A stretch of 64,000 nucleotides of DNA. Origin: an uncultured Flavobacteriaceae bacterium (GTDB lineage Bacteria > Bacteroidota > Bacteroidia > Flavobacteriales > Flavobacteriaceae). A program made the position numbers and the translations under genes. The notes beneath the pieces are model-generated. The model had not been told where the DNA came from, ran no database searches, and saw only the letters and a list, made by a program, of their open reading frames with translations. The DNA lies in the NCBI GenBank assembly GCA_943789455.1, contig CALSUE010000007.1:204622-268621 (forward strand), in the 5' to 3' direction. Numbering within the stretch: the stretch's first letter is position 1; every line of letters begins with the position of its first letter. Positions 21,601-29,618 of this stretch are shown piece after piece.

Positions 21601-22081
21601 AAATGTTAATATTTAGAATAGGTACTTCCTCAGACATACTTAATTCAAAAACATTCGGTGTAACTTTTGCACCATTAAATGTTGGCCAATCTTCACCAGC
21701 AACCTCTTGATCTATTTCATCTTTTACCTTTTGTTTTGCTTTTTCTACAGGAATATTCTCGTCAAACTCAACGGTTATGATAGAATAGTCTTCCTGAGAT
21801 GTTGAAATAATTTCAACTACGTTACTTACAGACTTTAACTTATCTTCTAAAGGATTCGTAATAAGTTTTTCAATATCTTCTGCTGTATTTCCCGGGTAAA
21901 CTGAGCTGATATATATTTTTGTTTCATTTATCTCAGGAAAATTCTCTCTAGGCATTTTGAAATACGATGTAATACCTAAATAAAGAATTAAAAACATCAA
22001 TACATAAATAGTAGTTTTGTTATTAATTGCCCAAGAAGAAAGTCTAAACTCTTTATCTATTTTTTTATTAATCTTAGACAT
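18608..22081 (-). CDS. Efflux RND transporter permease (AcrB/HAE1 superfamily)
   Basis: A 1157-residue inner-membrane proton-driven pump. It has the RND layout: a first helix near residue 25, a large periplasmic porter domain, a block of six helices at about 340-560, a second periplasmic domain and a second block at about 960-1140. Typical landmarks are the N-terminal MPRENFPEI segment, VDNGIVVVENVYRLMDEEG in helix 4 and GIVVNNGVVLLDYAE in the second half. It is longer than AcrB, with an extra hydrophobic segment around 510-550. It is the last gene of the tetR-tolC-adaptor-permease operon, 2 bp after the adaptor. The substrate range (drug, metal or lipid) cannot be read. Confidence 0.95.
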   Translation of the reverse strand: MSKINKKIDKEFRLSSWAINNKTTIYVLMFLILYLGITSYFKMPRENFPEINETKIYISSVYPGNTAEDIEKLITNPLEDKLKSVSNVVEIISTSQEDYSIITVEFDENIPVEKAKQKVKDEIDQEVAGEDWPTFNGAKVTPNVFELSMSEEVPILNINISGNYPVSKLKEFGEYLQDEIEDLSEIKKVDIRGAQDKEIEVAVDIYKMMAAKVSFDDITNSINRGNVTMSAGNFVTSQQRRTVRIIGEIDAPEELLDFVIKSEKGNSIYLKDVAKISFKDKDKTTYARERGAAVVMLDVKKRGGENMVAAADKVGEIVRLAKKNNFPQDLDVTITNDQSPKTIGQVDDLVNNIIFGVVLVVIVLMFFLGFKNAIFVGFAIPMSMFMSLMILGALGYTLNTMVLFGLIMGLGMLVDNGIVVVENVYRLMDEEGLTRIEAAKKGIGEIAFPIIISTATTVAAFIPLGLWPGIMGQFMVILPITLSIVLGSSLFVAIFFNSVLVSQFMSIEDKNMPLKNIIKITSIMAVIGILIFFLGGEYKGIGTLILFTAIMFWVYRFVLRKAANYFQKNTLVFLENWYERQLKRALTGWRPYVLVMATFAILIVAFVGFGWSLSEQRTKVEFFPDNKPNQIIVYIEYPEGTDIEKTNEITLEIEQKVYEVLHQKKYTDDGYNFLIESTVSQVGEGAGNPEKDGGSSAEMPHKGKITASMREFKYRRGEDSEILRQKVQAALVGIYPGVLISVEKDANGPPAGSPINMELNGEDYEELILTAERMRDYLNTQSITGVDELKIDVNKSKPGMQVLVDRKKAGELGVSAGQIGQQLRASIFGNKAGIYKEKGEDYDIYVRFNKEDRYNKSAVFNQKVTFRDQATGKIKEIPVSVVASQMNSSGFSAIKHKNVKRVVTVYSALSPGETDAGAVVSRIQNSMKNFKNFPKGINIDFTGQIEEEKKQMNFLVGAFLTGILLIFFILIFQFNSVSKPGIIMLAIFLSLIGVFGGLVISGAPFVIMMTMVGIIALAGIVVNNGVVLLDYAELLISRRKLQDEVSEKDYLPLESLFETVVKAGKARLRPVLLTAITTILGLIPLAIGLNINFFTLFSNFDANIYMGGDNVVFWGPLAKTVIYGLLIATFLTLIVVPILFYLVTKFKMRMKGLLKTT

Positions 22082-22083
22082 TT

Positions 22084-23262
22084 TTAATTAATTTTTTTTA
22101 TGACTTTTACAACCTGACCATTATTCACACTTCTCGCTCCTTCTAAAATAACCTCTACATTAGCATCTAAATTTTTAGTTACTTCAATAAAATCTCCGTT
22201 AGTTTTTCCGGTTTCAATCACCAGCCTTTCAGCATAAACTTGATTCTTTTCTTTGTTGTCTTTAACAACATAGATAAACTGTTGCCCCTTTGCATTTTCT
22301 GAAATAATTGATTGAGGTATCAAAATTGCATTAGAGTTTGAGTAGTCGTTTAATCTTAATTTAGCTGTTAGATTTGGTTTTATTTCACCATCTAAATTTG
22401 GAATTCCTACCTCTATTCTAAAAGTTCTATTACTTGGGTTAATAAAATTTCCAACCTGTCTAATGCTAGAATCATAAGATCTCCCAAGTATTGGGAAATT
22501 TACTTCTACCATTTTATTTTTTTTAATACTAGAAATATAACTCTCAGGCACATCTGTTTCTATATACATATTAGAGAGGTTTATAATTCTAAACAGTTCT
22601 GCTCCAGGTCCTGGAGCTACCACTGTACCTTTTTCTTTAAAAACATCATCTATAATTCCAGAAAAAGGAGCTCTAATTGTAAACTTACCTAACTGTTTTT
22701 TAAGTTGTTTTGTGGCATTTTTTTGTGAATCGTATGAAGTTTTAGCCTGTAAATATTGAATTTCTGAACCAATTTTTTGATCCCATAATCTTTTTTGACG
22801 TTCAAATGTTGTTTTTGCTAATTGTTCATTTGATTTTAATAATAACAATTGCTGAGACAAGCCTCCATCGTCTATAGTAGCTAAAATCTGATCTTTTTTG
22901 ACTTTCTGACCTTCTTTAACGTATACTTTATTTAAGATTCCTGGCATTTCTGGATACACCAAAACATTTTGTTTTGTTTTTACATTTCCTTGAAGCTCTA
23001 TAAAGTGGTTAAATTTCTGTTCACTTGTTCTAATCGTAGTAATTAAAGGAGTATTTCTATCTTTATTTAGAACACTTAATTTATTATTCAATTGGTTCAA
23101 GTCTAAGGTTAGTTCTTCTAACTTAGCATCAATCTCAGATTTTCTAGATTTTAATAATTCTACATCATTAGTTGCTAAAACCTCCTCTAATGAAGGTTCT
23201 TTTTTATTACTGCATGAATTTAAGAAAACAGTGATTATAATTAGTAGGTATATATTTTTCAT
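22084..23262 (-). CDS. RND efflux periplasmic adaptor (membrane fusion protein), lipoprotein
   Basis: The adaptor bridges the permease and the TolC channel in the periplasm. It has a lipoprotein signal (IIITVFLNSCSN), a coiled-coil hairpin, a biotinyl-lipoyl-like half (VYPEMPGILNKVYVKEGQKVKKDQILATI), the second half (FTIRAPFSGIIDDVFKEKG) and a C-terminal beta-barrel domain. The extra N-terminal coiled coil (residues ~35-65) is common in Bacteroidota adaptors. Spacing is 6 bp from tolC and 2 bp to the permease, so translation is probably coupled. Confidence 0.95.
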   Translation of the reverse strand: MKNIYLLIIITVFLNSCSNKKEPSLEEVLATNDVELLKSRKSEIDAKLEELTLDLNQLNNKLSVLNKDRNTPLITTIRTSEQKFNHFIELQGNVKTKQNVLVYPEMPGILNKVYVKEGQKVKKDQILATIDDGGLSQQLLLLKSNEQLAKTTFERQKRLWDQKIGSEIQYLQAKTSYDSQKNATKQLKKQLGKFTIRAPFSGIIDDVFKEKGTVVAPGPGAELFRIINLSNMYIETDVPESYISSIKKNKMVEVNFPILGRSYDSSIRQVGNFINPSNRTFRIEVGIPNLDGEIKPNLTAKLRLNDYSNSNAILIPQSIISENAKGQQFIYVVKDNKEKNQVYAERLVIETGKTNGDFIEVTKNLDANVEVILEGARSVNNGQVVKVIKKIN

Positions 23263-23268
23263 AATTTT

Positions 23269-24675
23269 TTATTTAATAGGTATATTTAATGCAGTTTCTA
23301 AAGCTGCTTTTTTTGCAATCACTTCTAACATAGATTGCACATAATTTTGTTGCTGAGTAAATAACTGATTTTGAGCTTGTAATAAATCAAAGCTTGAGGA
23401 GATTCCTTCAAAAAACTTGGTTCTTTGTTTTCGTTCAATTCGTTCAGATAAATCAACATTTTTCTTCGCTGTATTGTAATTTTCAATACTTAATTGATAT
23501 TCATTTTTTGATTTTTCAGCGAGTAAACTAAGCCTTTGTTTGGTTTCTGTTAATCTAACATCAGCGGTTTCTAAAGCAATTCTAGCTTGAGCTGTTTTGG
23601 CTTTTCTGCCTAGACTACTAAAAATAGGAACATTTAAACTCACGCCCATTAGTGATGAGTCAAACCATTGTTGGTTACCTTTAAAAAAAGTAAATGTATC
23701 TGAAAAGCCTTGTTTTCCATAGTTAACAAAAGCTGACAAACTTGGTAAAGCTTTACTTTTTTCTAATAGCATCATGAGTCTTTTTGACTCTCTGTCATTT
23801 TCAGCAATTTTAAAATCAATATGATTAGATAAATTAAATGATTTAGAAATTAGCCCCAAATTAATATTAGTTTCTGCTAAATCATCTAGATTATCTGATA
23901 ATTCTATAGAAGTATCTATAGAAACTCCTATGGAAAGGTTTAACATCTGATACGCTATTCCTTTCATTCTTTGCAAGTTATACAATTGACTTTTTAAGGT
24001 TCCAAAAGTAATTTCTAATTGCTCAACATCTTCTTGTTCATTAAAACCATTTTCATAAATCTTTTTTGCATCATGAAGGTTTTTCTCAATAATTTTTAGA
24101 TTTCCTTGGAGAATAGTAATGCTTTTTTCTGCCACTAAAACACTACCATAGGCGTTAACAACAGCTTCTCTTGTTAAAATTTCGGTTTTCTCATTGGCCT
24201 GTTCAGAAATTTTCAAATAAGCTCTCGAAGCCTGGAGGCCAACTAAATAAGATCCGTCGAATAGTAACTGTGTTACTGTTACAGATGCATTTATATTTTG
24301 TTGTGTTCCAAAAACTACGGGTATGAATCCTTGAGGTAGACTAGGATCTCTATTTGATTGGATACCAAAATAATCTTCAACAGTCTGAACAACAGAAGCA
24401 GTATTATCAAAAGCAGCCGCAGGTAACAAAGAAACAGGTTGTTTTATAAAATTTTGATAATTAACAGCTGCATCTATTTGTGGTAAGCCAGTAGCAGTTG
24501 TTTCCCAAACTGTTTCTTTGGCTGATAAAACATTATTTTTTGAAGCTTTTGTGTTGTAACTATTCTCCAATGCCATTTTAATAGCCTCCTCTAAAGACAA
24601 CAAGATCTTTATTTCTTGAGCAAAACTAGGGAAGCTAAAAAATAGGGTTAGGATAAGTATTAAATTCTTTTTCAT
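23269..24675 (-). CDS. TolC-family outer-membrane channel protein
   Basis: A 468-residue outer-membrane efflux protein with a signal peptide (MKKNLILILTLFFSFPSFAQ) and two repeats of the OEP domain. Each repeat has long alpha-helical hairpins (ALENSYNTKASK..., and later ENYNTAKKNVDLSERIERKQ). It provides the exit duct for the pump encoded downstream. It begins 9 bp after the TetR gene and has the same strand and close spacing as the rest of the operon. Confidence 0.94.
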   Translation of the reverse strand: MKKNLILILTLFFSFPSFAQEIKILLSLEEAIKMALENSYNTKASKNNVLSAKETVWETTATGLPQIDAAVNYQNFIKQPVSLLPAAAFDNTASVVQTVEDYFGIQSNRDPSLPQGFIPVVFGTQQNINASVTVTQLLFDGSYLVGLQASRAYLKISEQANEKTEILTREAVVNAYGSVLVAEKSITILQGNLKIIEKNLHDAKKIYENGFNEQEDVEQLEITFGTLKSQLYNLQRMKGIAYQMLNLSIGVSIDTSIELSDNLDDLAETNINLGLISKSFNLSNHIDFKIAENDRESKRLMMLLEKSKALPSLSAFVNYGKQGFSDTFTFFKGNQQWFDSSLMGVSLNVPIFSSLGRKAKTAQARIALETADVRLTETKQRLSLLAEKSKNEYQLSIENYNTAKKNVDLSERIERKQRTKFFEGISSSFDLLQAQNQLFTQQQNYVQSMLEVIAKKAALETALNIPIK

Positions 24676-24684
24676 TAATTAATT

Positions 24685-25284
24685 TTATAATTGTTTTTCT
24701 AATTCTTTTATGCCTTTTTGTGAACAAATACCTCTTAAATGATATTCTAAATGATAGGAAGTGAGTGTATTCATTGAATAATTAACAAGAGGAAATAAAT
24801 CTTTATTTTTAATTCCTAACATTCCGTTAAAATAAATTCTCGCTGTAAAATCAATATCAATGTCGTTTCTATATAACTTTTGCTCAATGCCTTTTGTTAA
24901 ATTTTCTTTAAACAATTCTTGCATTAGCTCAAATTGTTTGTGTTTTAAATTCTTGAAAATTTTAGGATAATATTTTTGAAGTTGATATTGAGGAGAAGAT
25001 TTTTCATCTTTTAAATGCTTCATCACAAACCTTTTTATCTCAAATAATTCTATAATTGGATTTTGTTGTTGTTCGTGAATAATATCGATCCCTTTTGAAA
25101 TAACATCAAATATATGAAGTGTAGCAGCCTCTACTAATTGAATTTTATTCGCAAAATGGGCATAGATTGTTTTTTTGGATATTCCTGAATTTGTAGCAAT
25201 ATCATCCATAGTAACACTCTTAAAACCTATATTTAAGAACATCTCTGTGGCGTTATGTAGTATTTTCTTTTTCATAAAAAACAT
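24685..25284 (-). CDS. TetR/AcrR-family transcriptional regulator
   Basis: A 199-residue regulator whose N-terminal helix-turn-helix is clear (AETMFLNIGFKSVTMDDIATNSGISKKTIYAHF, here abbreviated MDDIA...KKTIYAHF at ~20-50). The C-terminal half is the variable ligand-binding domain. It is the first gene of the efflux operon, so the simple reading is that it represses itself and the pump until a pump substrate binds. A 7-bp inverted repeat at 25299-25326, next to its promoter box, is a candidate operator. The start may be the ATG at 25284 or the one three codons later. Confidence 0.92.
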   Translation of the reverse strand: MFFMKKKILHNATEMFLNIGFKSVTMDDIATNSGISKKTIYAHFANKIQLVEAATLHIFDVISKGIDIIHEQQQNPIIELFEIKRFVMKHLKDEKSSPQYQLQKYYPKIFKNLKHKQFELMQELFKENLTKGIEQKLYRNDIDIDFTARIYFNGMLGIKNKDLFPLVNYSMNTLTSYHLEYHLRGICSQKGIKELEKQL

Positions 25285-25286
25285 GG

Positions 25287-25294
25287 CAAAAATA
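25287..25294 (-). promoter_or_regulatory. -7 box of the tetR-efflux operon
   Basis: TATTTTTG on the minus strand fits TAnnTTTG and ends 3 nt before the first ATG of the TetR gene. Confidence 0.5.
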
Positions 25295-25298
25295 CAAT

Positions 25299-25326
25299 GG
25301 AAACTTTAGAAACAAAAATAGTTTCC
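25299..25326. promoter_or_regulatory. Candidate TetR operator (inverted repeat)
   Basis: Arms GGAAACT (25299-25305) and AGTTTCC (25320-25326), 14 bp apart, lie directly upstream of the -7 box of the TetR gene. The position and symmetry fit autorepression, but binding is inferred. Confidence 0.45.
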
Positions 25327-25377
25327 TGAGTTTAATGATTTTTTAACATTCTTAACATTAAAATAAATCTTTAATCT

Positions 25378-25385
25378 TATTTTTG
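25378..25385 (+). promoter_or_regulatory. -7 box of the polyprenyl synthetase gene
   Basis: TATTTTTG matches TAnnTTTG and ends 17 nt before the TTG start codon at 25403. Confidence 0.5.
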
Positions 25386-25402
25386 TTTAAACTTTTCAAA
25401 AT

Positions 25403-26374
25403 TTGGATTTAACATCATATCAAAAGGAATTTCAACAGTACCTTGACAAAAAAGAATGGATTAGAGAGCCTAAAAACCTCTATGAACCAATCAACTATAT
25501 CATTCAGCTATCAGGTAAACGTATTCGACCAATTTTAACTTTAATGGCTGCTGATATATTATCCAATGATTATAAGAAAGCATTTCCTGCTGCTTTAGCA
25601 GTTGAAGTTTTTCACAATTTCACCCTTGTACATGATGATATTATGGATGATGCGCCATTAAGGCGAGGAAAAAAAACGGTTCATGAAAAATGGGATTTAA
25701 ATAGAGGAATACTTTCTGGTGATGCCATGTTAATATTAGCTTATCAATATTTTGAAAGCTATCCTCCAACTGTATTTCAAAAATTGGCAGTTCTATTTAG
25801 TAAAACTGCTTTGGAAGTTTGTGATGGACAACAATTAGACATAGATTTTGAAACTAGGAATGATGTTACTATAGCCGAATACATTAATATGATTCGTTTA
25901 AAAACATCTGTACTTGTAGCAGCTGCATTAAAAATGGGTGCTATTGTTGCAGAATCCTCAGAAAAGAATGCAGATTCATTATATGAATATGGAATAAATC
26001 TAGGCTTAGCTTTTCAGTTACAAGATGATTATCTTGATACTTTTGGAAACCCGGAAACATTTGGCAAGCAAATAGGGGGTGATATTATTGAAAATAAAAA
26101 AACATATTTATACTTAAAAGCAATGGAATTGTCTGACGCTCATGACAGGCAAAAGCTAGAGTTTTTTTACAAACAAAAATTAGAGGATAATTCCATTAAA
26201 ATTGATGAAGTAAAGCGAATTTTTGAACAGTGTGACATCCCAGCTTTAATTCAAAAATTAATTCATGAATATACTGAAACCGCTTTTGATTTGCTAAAAA
26301 ACATGAATATCAGTGAATTAAATAGACAAAAACTCAAAGACTTTGGGTCTTTTTTAATGGCAAGAGATAAATAA
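25403..26374 (+). CDS. Polyprenyl (isoprenyl) diphosphate synthase
   Basis: Condenses isopentenyl diphosphate onto an allylic primer to make a long isoprenoid chain, for quinone side chains or undecaprenyl precursors. The 323-residue protein has the first aspartate-rich motif DDIMDD with the downstream RRG, and the second motif QLQDDYLD (F-Q-x-x-D-D-x-x-D). The start is a TTG (25403), because no ATG precedes the conserved N-terminus (DLTSYQKEFQQYL). The exact chain length cannot be read reliably. It is divergent from the efflux operon. Confidence 0.93.
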   Translation: MDLTSYQKEFQQYLDKKEWIREPKNLYEPINYIIQLSGKRIRPILTLMAADILSNDYKKAFPAALAVEVFHNFTLVHDDIMDDAPLRRGKKTVHEKWDLNRGILSGDAMLILAYQYFESYPPTVFQKLAVLFSKTALEVCDGQQLDIDFETRNDVTIAEYINMIRLKTSVLVAAALKMGAIVAESSEKNADSLYEYGINLGLAFQLQDDYLDTFGNPETFGKQIGGDIIENKKTYLYLKAMELSDAHDRQKLEFFYKQKLEDNSIKIDEVKRIFEQCDIPALIQKLIHEYTETAFDLLKNMNISELNRQKLKDFGSFLMARDK

Positions 26375-26414
26375 TTTTTTTATTTTTTTGACGATTAAAA
26401 TTATTTAAAAGTGT

Positions 26415-26422
26415 TACATTTG
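26415..26422 (+). promoter_or_regulatory. -7 box of the tRNA gene
   Basis: TACATTTG, with TTTG at 26387-26390 as a possible -33 element about 24 bp upstream, lies 13 nt before the tRNA. Confidence 0.5.
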
Positions 26423-26435
26423 TCGACTGTAATAA

Positions 26436-26509
26436 GGACCCATAGCTCAGCTGGTTAGAGCACCTGACTCATAATCAGGGGGTCCAAGGTTCGAGCCCTT
26501 GTGGGTCCA
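26436..26509 (+). tRNA. tRNA with CAT anticodon (elongator Met or Ile2)
   Basis: A complete cloverleaf: acceptor GGACCCA/TGGGTCC, D-arm with AGCTCAGCTGGTTAGAGC, anticodon stem CCTGA/TCAGG with loop CTCATAA, T-loop GGTTCGAGCC. The anticodon is CAT. It may be elongator tRNA-Met or tRNA-Ile2, in which TilS changes the C to lysidine; the sequence alone does not decide. CCA is not encoded. It is followed by a terminator. Confidence 0.95.
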
Positions 26510-26521
26510 CACATTACTTAA

Positions 26522-26550
26522 AGCTCTACAGAAATGTAGGGCTTTTTTTA
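26522..26550 (+). terminator. Terminator of the CAT-anticodon tRNA
   Basis: Arms AGCTCTACA and TGTAGGGCT with a GAAA tetraloop, followed by seven T, directly after the tRNA. Confidence 0.85.
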
Positions 26551-26619
26551 TGGGTTAACAATGAAGCTACAAGTTCTTACTGAAAACAAGGGGTACAATA
26601 ATCCTAATGAAAAGATTAA

Positions 26620-27342
26620 TTAATTCTTTAGTATTATTTGTGTGGTGAGTTTAACACCATCAGAAAGTTGTAGCATGTAAACTCCTTTTTCTAGATGACT
26701 AATATCTATGCTGTTTGTAATAGCCTTGTTCATCACTTGCTTACCTAAAATATCATACATCACTACTTTTAATTGCGTATAATTACCGTCTAGGTATACC
26801 ATATCTGATGAAGGGTTTGGATAGATTGAAATGTCTAACTGGTTTTGGTCTTCAATACTTGCAGTTGGACAAGTACCCCAAACTGGTTTATTACTCTCAG
26901 ATAATGGAGCGTTATCACTAAATTGAGTTGGCTCTGAATCAATATTTGCAACACACCAACTTGAAATATCTTGATTGAAAGCTGATGCTTGTTAAAACAT
27001 AACTTCCATATTAGTCACATTACTCACATCCCAAGAACCAATGTCTTGATTGAAAGCAGCAGTAAGGCTAAACATACCAAACATATTAGTCACATTACTC
27101 ACATCCCAGTCACTAATATTTCCGTTAAAATTTACTATTTGTGTAAAGGCATAACTCATGTCAGTTACTTGGCTTACATCCCAGGTTGGCATTGCACCAT
27201 ATTCACTATCTGAACATAGTCCATCTTCTGGATTGGTAGTTAAACAAGCGTTTATTGCTTGCTGAAAATTAGCATCTGTAAATTGAGAATAAGATAAAGT
27301 TGAAAATAGAATTGCTAAAATTAGAAGAATTTTCTTCGTCAT
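26620..27342 (-). pseudogene. BspA/DUF285 T9SS protein with an internal stop codon
   Basis: The reading frame runs from a signal peptide ([20 protein letters not shown]) through DUF285 repeats (WDVSNVTNM) to a type A sorting domain (SIYPNPSSD ... GKQVM ... GVYMLQL), 241 codons in all. It is interrupted by TAA at 26992-26994, inside MF-stop-QASAFNQD, where the family has Tyr. The remainder stays in frame to the natural stop. It is a close relative of the N-terminus of the giant surface gene at 8.9-15.8 kb: both share a [10 protein letters not shown] segment and ESNKPVWGTC. A one-base change would restore it, so decay is recent or the stop is a sequencing error. Confidence 0.85.
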
Positions 27343-27468
27343 AAACTTACTTTAGGTTGAATAACAAACATACAAAAAGAAACTATGGATTAATCTCCGA
27401 TTCATTATATTTACAAAACAAAAATCTTACAGGTAGAACTTAAAAAATCTATTTTTTTTGGAAAAAAC

Positions 27469-27618
27469 ATGAAAGAATCTAAAACATCATTAGGAGCAGG
27501 AATAGGATTAATTGCAGGAATAATAATTGGAAGTGCTACCAATAATATTGGTTTGTGGATAGCTTTAGGGTTGTGTTTTGGTGCAGGTGTTGGAAATGTA
27601 TTCAAAAATAAAGGATAA
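27469..27618 (+). CDS. Small glycine-rich membrane protein
   Basis: A 49-residue reading frame, starting with ATG at 27469, whose product is almost entirely a glycine-zipper-like pair of membrane helices (GAGIGLIAGIIIGSA, and WIALGLCFGAGVGNVF) with a KNKG tail. The regular spacing of Gly and the closing basic residues are typical of small glycine-zipper proteins in Flavobacteria. No function is known. The opposite strand also has an open frame here, but it is proline-rich and looks like the shadow of this gene. Confidence 0.65.
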   Translation: MKESKTSLGAGIGLIAGIIIGSATNNIGLWIALGLCFGAGVGNVFKNKG

Positions 27619-27689
27619 GTACCATAATACTTCAGACAACTTCTTTCTCTAAAATTTAATTTAAAAACTAAATTTCCTAAATTAAAATT

Positions 27690-28409
27690 ATGAAAAACAA
27701 GAAATTTAAAAAATATGTAATTAAATATACATTAGAATTTATCGTTATTGTTTTAGGTATTTCTGTTTCTTTTTGGGTAAATCAAGTAGCTGTAGAAAAA
27801 AACGAAAATAAAGAACGATTAAAAATTTTAACGAATCTAAAAACCGAAATTGAAGATATTAAAAATTACACTAATGATCGAATGAAATATTGGCAAGACG
27901 ATATAGATCTATATGCTATGTTTTTAAGCTCAGAATTTCAAATTAATGCTATTAAAGAAATTACTTCAAGTAAAAGCAGAGTTGAATATAATTTGATTTA
28001 TTATAGGGATTTTGAACCCCCAATGAATAGATATATTTCTATTATTAATACAGGAAGTTTTAAGTTTATTAAATCTGAAGGAGTTAAAGAAGCTCTAACT
28101 AGACTTCATACCATAAACTACTCAAATATAAACACCTCAGTTCAATATGAAAAATTACTTAAAGAACATCTAATAGAAATCATTACAAAAAATCATCCTG
28201 AACTTTTCGTTGCGTCCAATGATTCTCAAATTAGTATCGACGAATATTCAAAATTATTAAAAATTGCTATAGATAAAAACCCAGTTTTAAAATCAAATTT
28301 AATCATTCAACAAAAGTATTTTGAAACTAAGAAATCTTTACTAATGCTGTATAAGTATACACTTGAAGAATTAGATTATGAATTAAATAAAACTCTAGAA
28401 TACTATTAG
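27690..28409 (+). CDS. Membrane-anchored protein, DUF6090-like
   Basis: A 239-residue protein with one membrane helix at about residues 14-32 (LEFIVIVLGISVSFWVNQ), followed by a long helical, charged domain. This N-terminal arrangement resembles the DUF6090 family of Bacteroidota, but I assign it with caution. The rest has no catalytic motif. It has a short AT-rich 5' region and converges with the SnoaL-like gene, overlapping its 3' end by 4 bp. Confidence 0.65.
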   Translation: MKNKKFKKYVIKYTLEFIVIVLGISVSFWVNQVAVEKNENKERLKILTNLKTEIEDIKNYTNDRMKYWQDDIDLYAMFLSSEFQINAIKEITSSKSRVEYNLIYYRDFEPPMNRYISIINTGSFKFIKSEGVKEALTRLHTINYSNINTSVQYEKLLKEHLIEIITKNHPELFVASNDSQISIDEYSKLLKIAIDKNPVLKSNLIIQQKYFETKKSLLMLYKYTLEELDYELNKTLEYY

Positions 28410-28942
28410 TTTATTGATTTCTGCTTGTCTATAACCAGGTCTCCTTTAGATGTTGTGAGTTGATCAAGTATAGTTTGCATATTAAAAAAGTCGTGTTCTT
28501 TTGCTATTTTACCATCTCTCATAGTTACTATGGTTGTACCAGATAAATCTAGATAATTACCTGATGCAGGTATTCCAAAAAAATCTCCGGTATGTTTTCC
28601 TTTGAAATTATAGTGTTTTATAAGTTTATTTCCTTGACCAAAAGTTTCCTTGATTTCCCACTCTATTTCTGTAAACCCACTTAAATAATTAGAATAAAAA
28701 GCTTTTGTTGCTTCTATACCTACAATATTGCCATTAGCAGTAACAATAATACAATCTTCAGTGAAGTTTTTACTATTAATTACACTTGCATCTCTCTTAT
28801 ATAGAAAAACATCCCAAAGATTTACATACATTTCTATGTCTTTTTCTAATTGAGCTTTTGCATCGGCTAAAGTGTCTTTTTTACTTTCAGTCTTGCAACT
28901 CGAGATTGAAATAAGTAAAACTAATAAGAATATTTTTTTCAT
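28406..28942 (-). CDS. SnoaL-like / NTF2-fold lipoprotein
   Basis: The coding start is the ATG at 28942 (MKKIFLLVLL...SSC), which gives a clean lipoprotein signal peptide with its Cys at residue 16. An upstream in-frame ATG gives a poor N-terminus and would overlap ribE. The mature part has an NTF2/SnoaL-like pattern: a helical start (EMYVNLWDVFLYKRD), then IVTANGNIVG, GIEATKAFYSNYLSGF, and the beta strands GNYLDLSGTTIVTMRDGKIAKEHDF (abbreviated). Such proteins often turn over small lipophilic molecules or only bind them. The function is unknown. Confidence 0.8.
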   Translation of the reverse strand: MKKIFLLVLLISISSCKTESKKDTLADAKAQLEKDIEMYVNLWDVFLYKRDASVINSKNFTEDCIIVTANGNIVGIEATKAFYSNYLSGFTEIEWEIKETFGQGNKLIKHYNFKGKHTGDFFGIPASGNYLDLSGTTIVTMRDGKIAKEHDFFNMQTILDQLTTSKGDLVIDKQKSIN

Positions 28943-28976
28943 TGTTATGTAAATTATATTGCAATATATAAAATAA

Positions 28977-29561
28977 TTAATACCCTTGAAGTCTTGCAAC
29001 ATACTTTCCAATAACATCAAATTCTAGATTAACAATGGTTCCTTTTTTAAATCTAGAGAAACCCGTGTGTTCGTAGGTATATGGAATAATGGCAACACTA
29101 AACTGATTTTTTTCAGAATCTACCACAGTAAGGCTCACCCCATTTACAGTTATTGACCCTTTTTCAATAGTAATATTATTAGCTGCAACATCATACTCAA
29201 AAGTAAAAAACCAACTTCCATCGTGCTCAGAAACTTGAGTACAAATAGCGGTTTGGTCTACATGCCCTTGAACAATGTGACCATCTAGTCTATCCCCTAA
29301 CTTCATAGCTCTTTCTATATTAACTAAGTCATTTTCAGTCAGATTTCCTAGATTTGTTTTATCTAATGTTTCTTGAATAGCAGTTACAACATAAGTATCA
29401 TCAGAAATTTCAACCACAGTTAAACAAACACCGTTGTGCGCGACACTTTGATCAACTTTTAACTCATTTGTAATATCTGTTTGAATTGTAAAATGAGTGT
29501 TCCCTTTGTCTTTTTTAATCTTTACAACGCGCCCTAATGTCTCAATTATTCCGGTAAACAT
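28977..29561 (-). CDS. ribE: Riboflavin synthase, alpha subunit
   Basis: Converts two molecules of 6,7-dimethyl-8-ribityllumazine into riboflavin and a pyrimidine. The 194-residue protein has the duplicated lumazine-binding domain: each half has the MFTGIIE or GHIVQGHVD type segment, with the conserved SVAHNGVCLTVV and GSITVNGVSLTVVD pairs. The start is the ATG at 29561 (MFTGIIET), which is invariant in the family. It is divergent from pdxA, and the two promoters overlap. Confidence 0.97.
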   Translation of the reverse strand: MFTGIIETLGRVVKIKKDKGNTHFTIQTDITNELKVDQSVAHNGVCLTVVEISDDTYVVTAIQETLDKTNLGNLTENDLVNIERAMKLGDRLDGHIVQGHVDQTAICTQVSEHDGSWFFTFEYDVAANNITIEKGSITVNGVSLTVVDSEKNQFSVAIIPYTYEHTGFSRFKKGTIVNLEFDVIGKYVARLQGY

Positions 29562-29576
29562 GTCTATAAATTTAGT

Positions 29577-29584
29577 TACTTTTG
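29577..29584 (+). promoter_or_regulatory. -7 box of pdxA
   Basis: TACTTTTG fits TAnnTTTG and would start pdxA transcription near 29590. It lies only 7 bp from the opposite-facing box of ribE. Confidence 0.45.
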
Positions 29585-29591
29585 TGATGTG

Positions 29592-29599
29592 CAAAAATA
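29592..29599 (-). promoter_or_regulatory. -7 box of ribE
   Basis: TATTTTTG on the minus strand, 30 nt upstream of the ribE ATG. The RNA polymerase footprint would overlap that on the pdxA box. Confidence 0.45.
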
Positions 29600-29618
29600 G
29601 ACATATTAACTTTTAGAT

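Noticed and set aside
27411..27605. Minus-strand frame at the glycine-rich small gene
   Set aside because: The product is proline-rich and has no signal or domain; the plus-strand glycine-zipper frame is the better reading.
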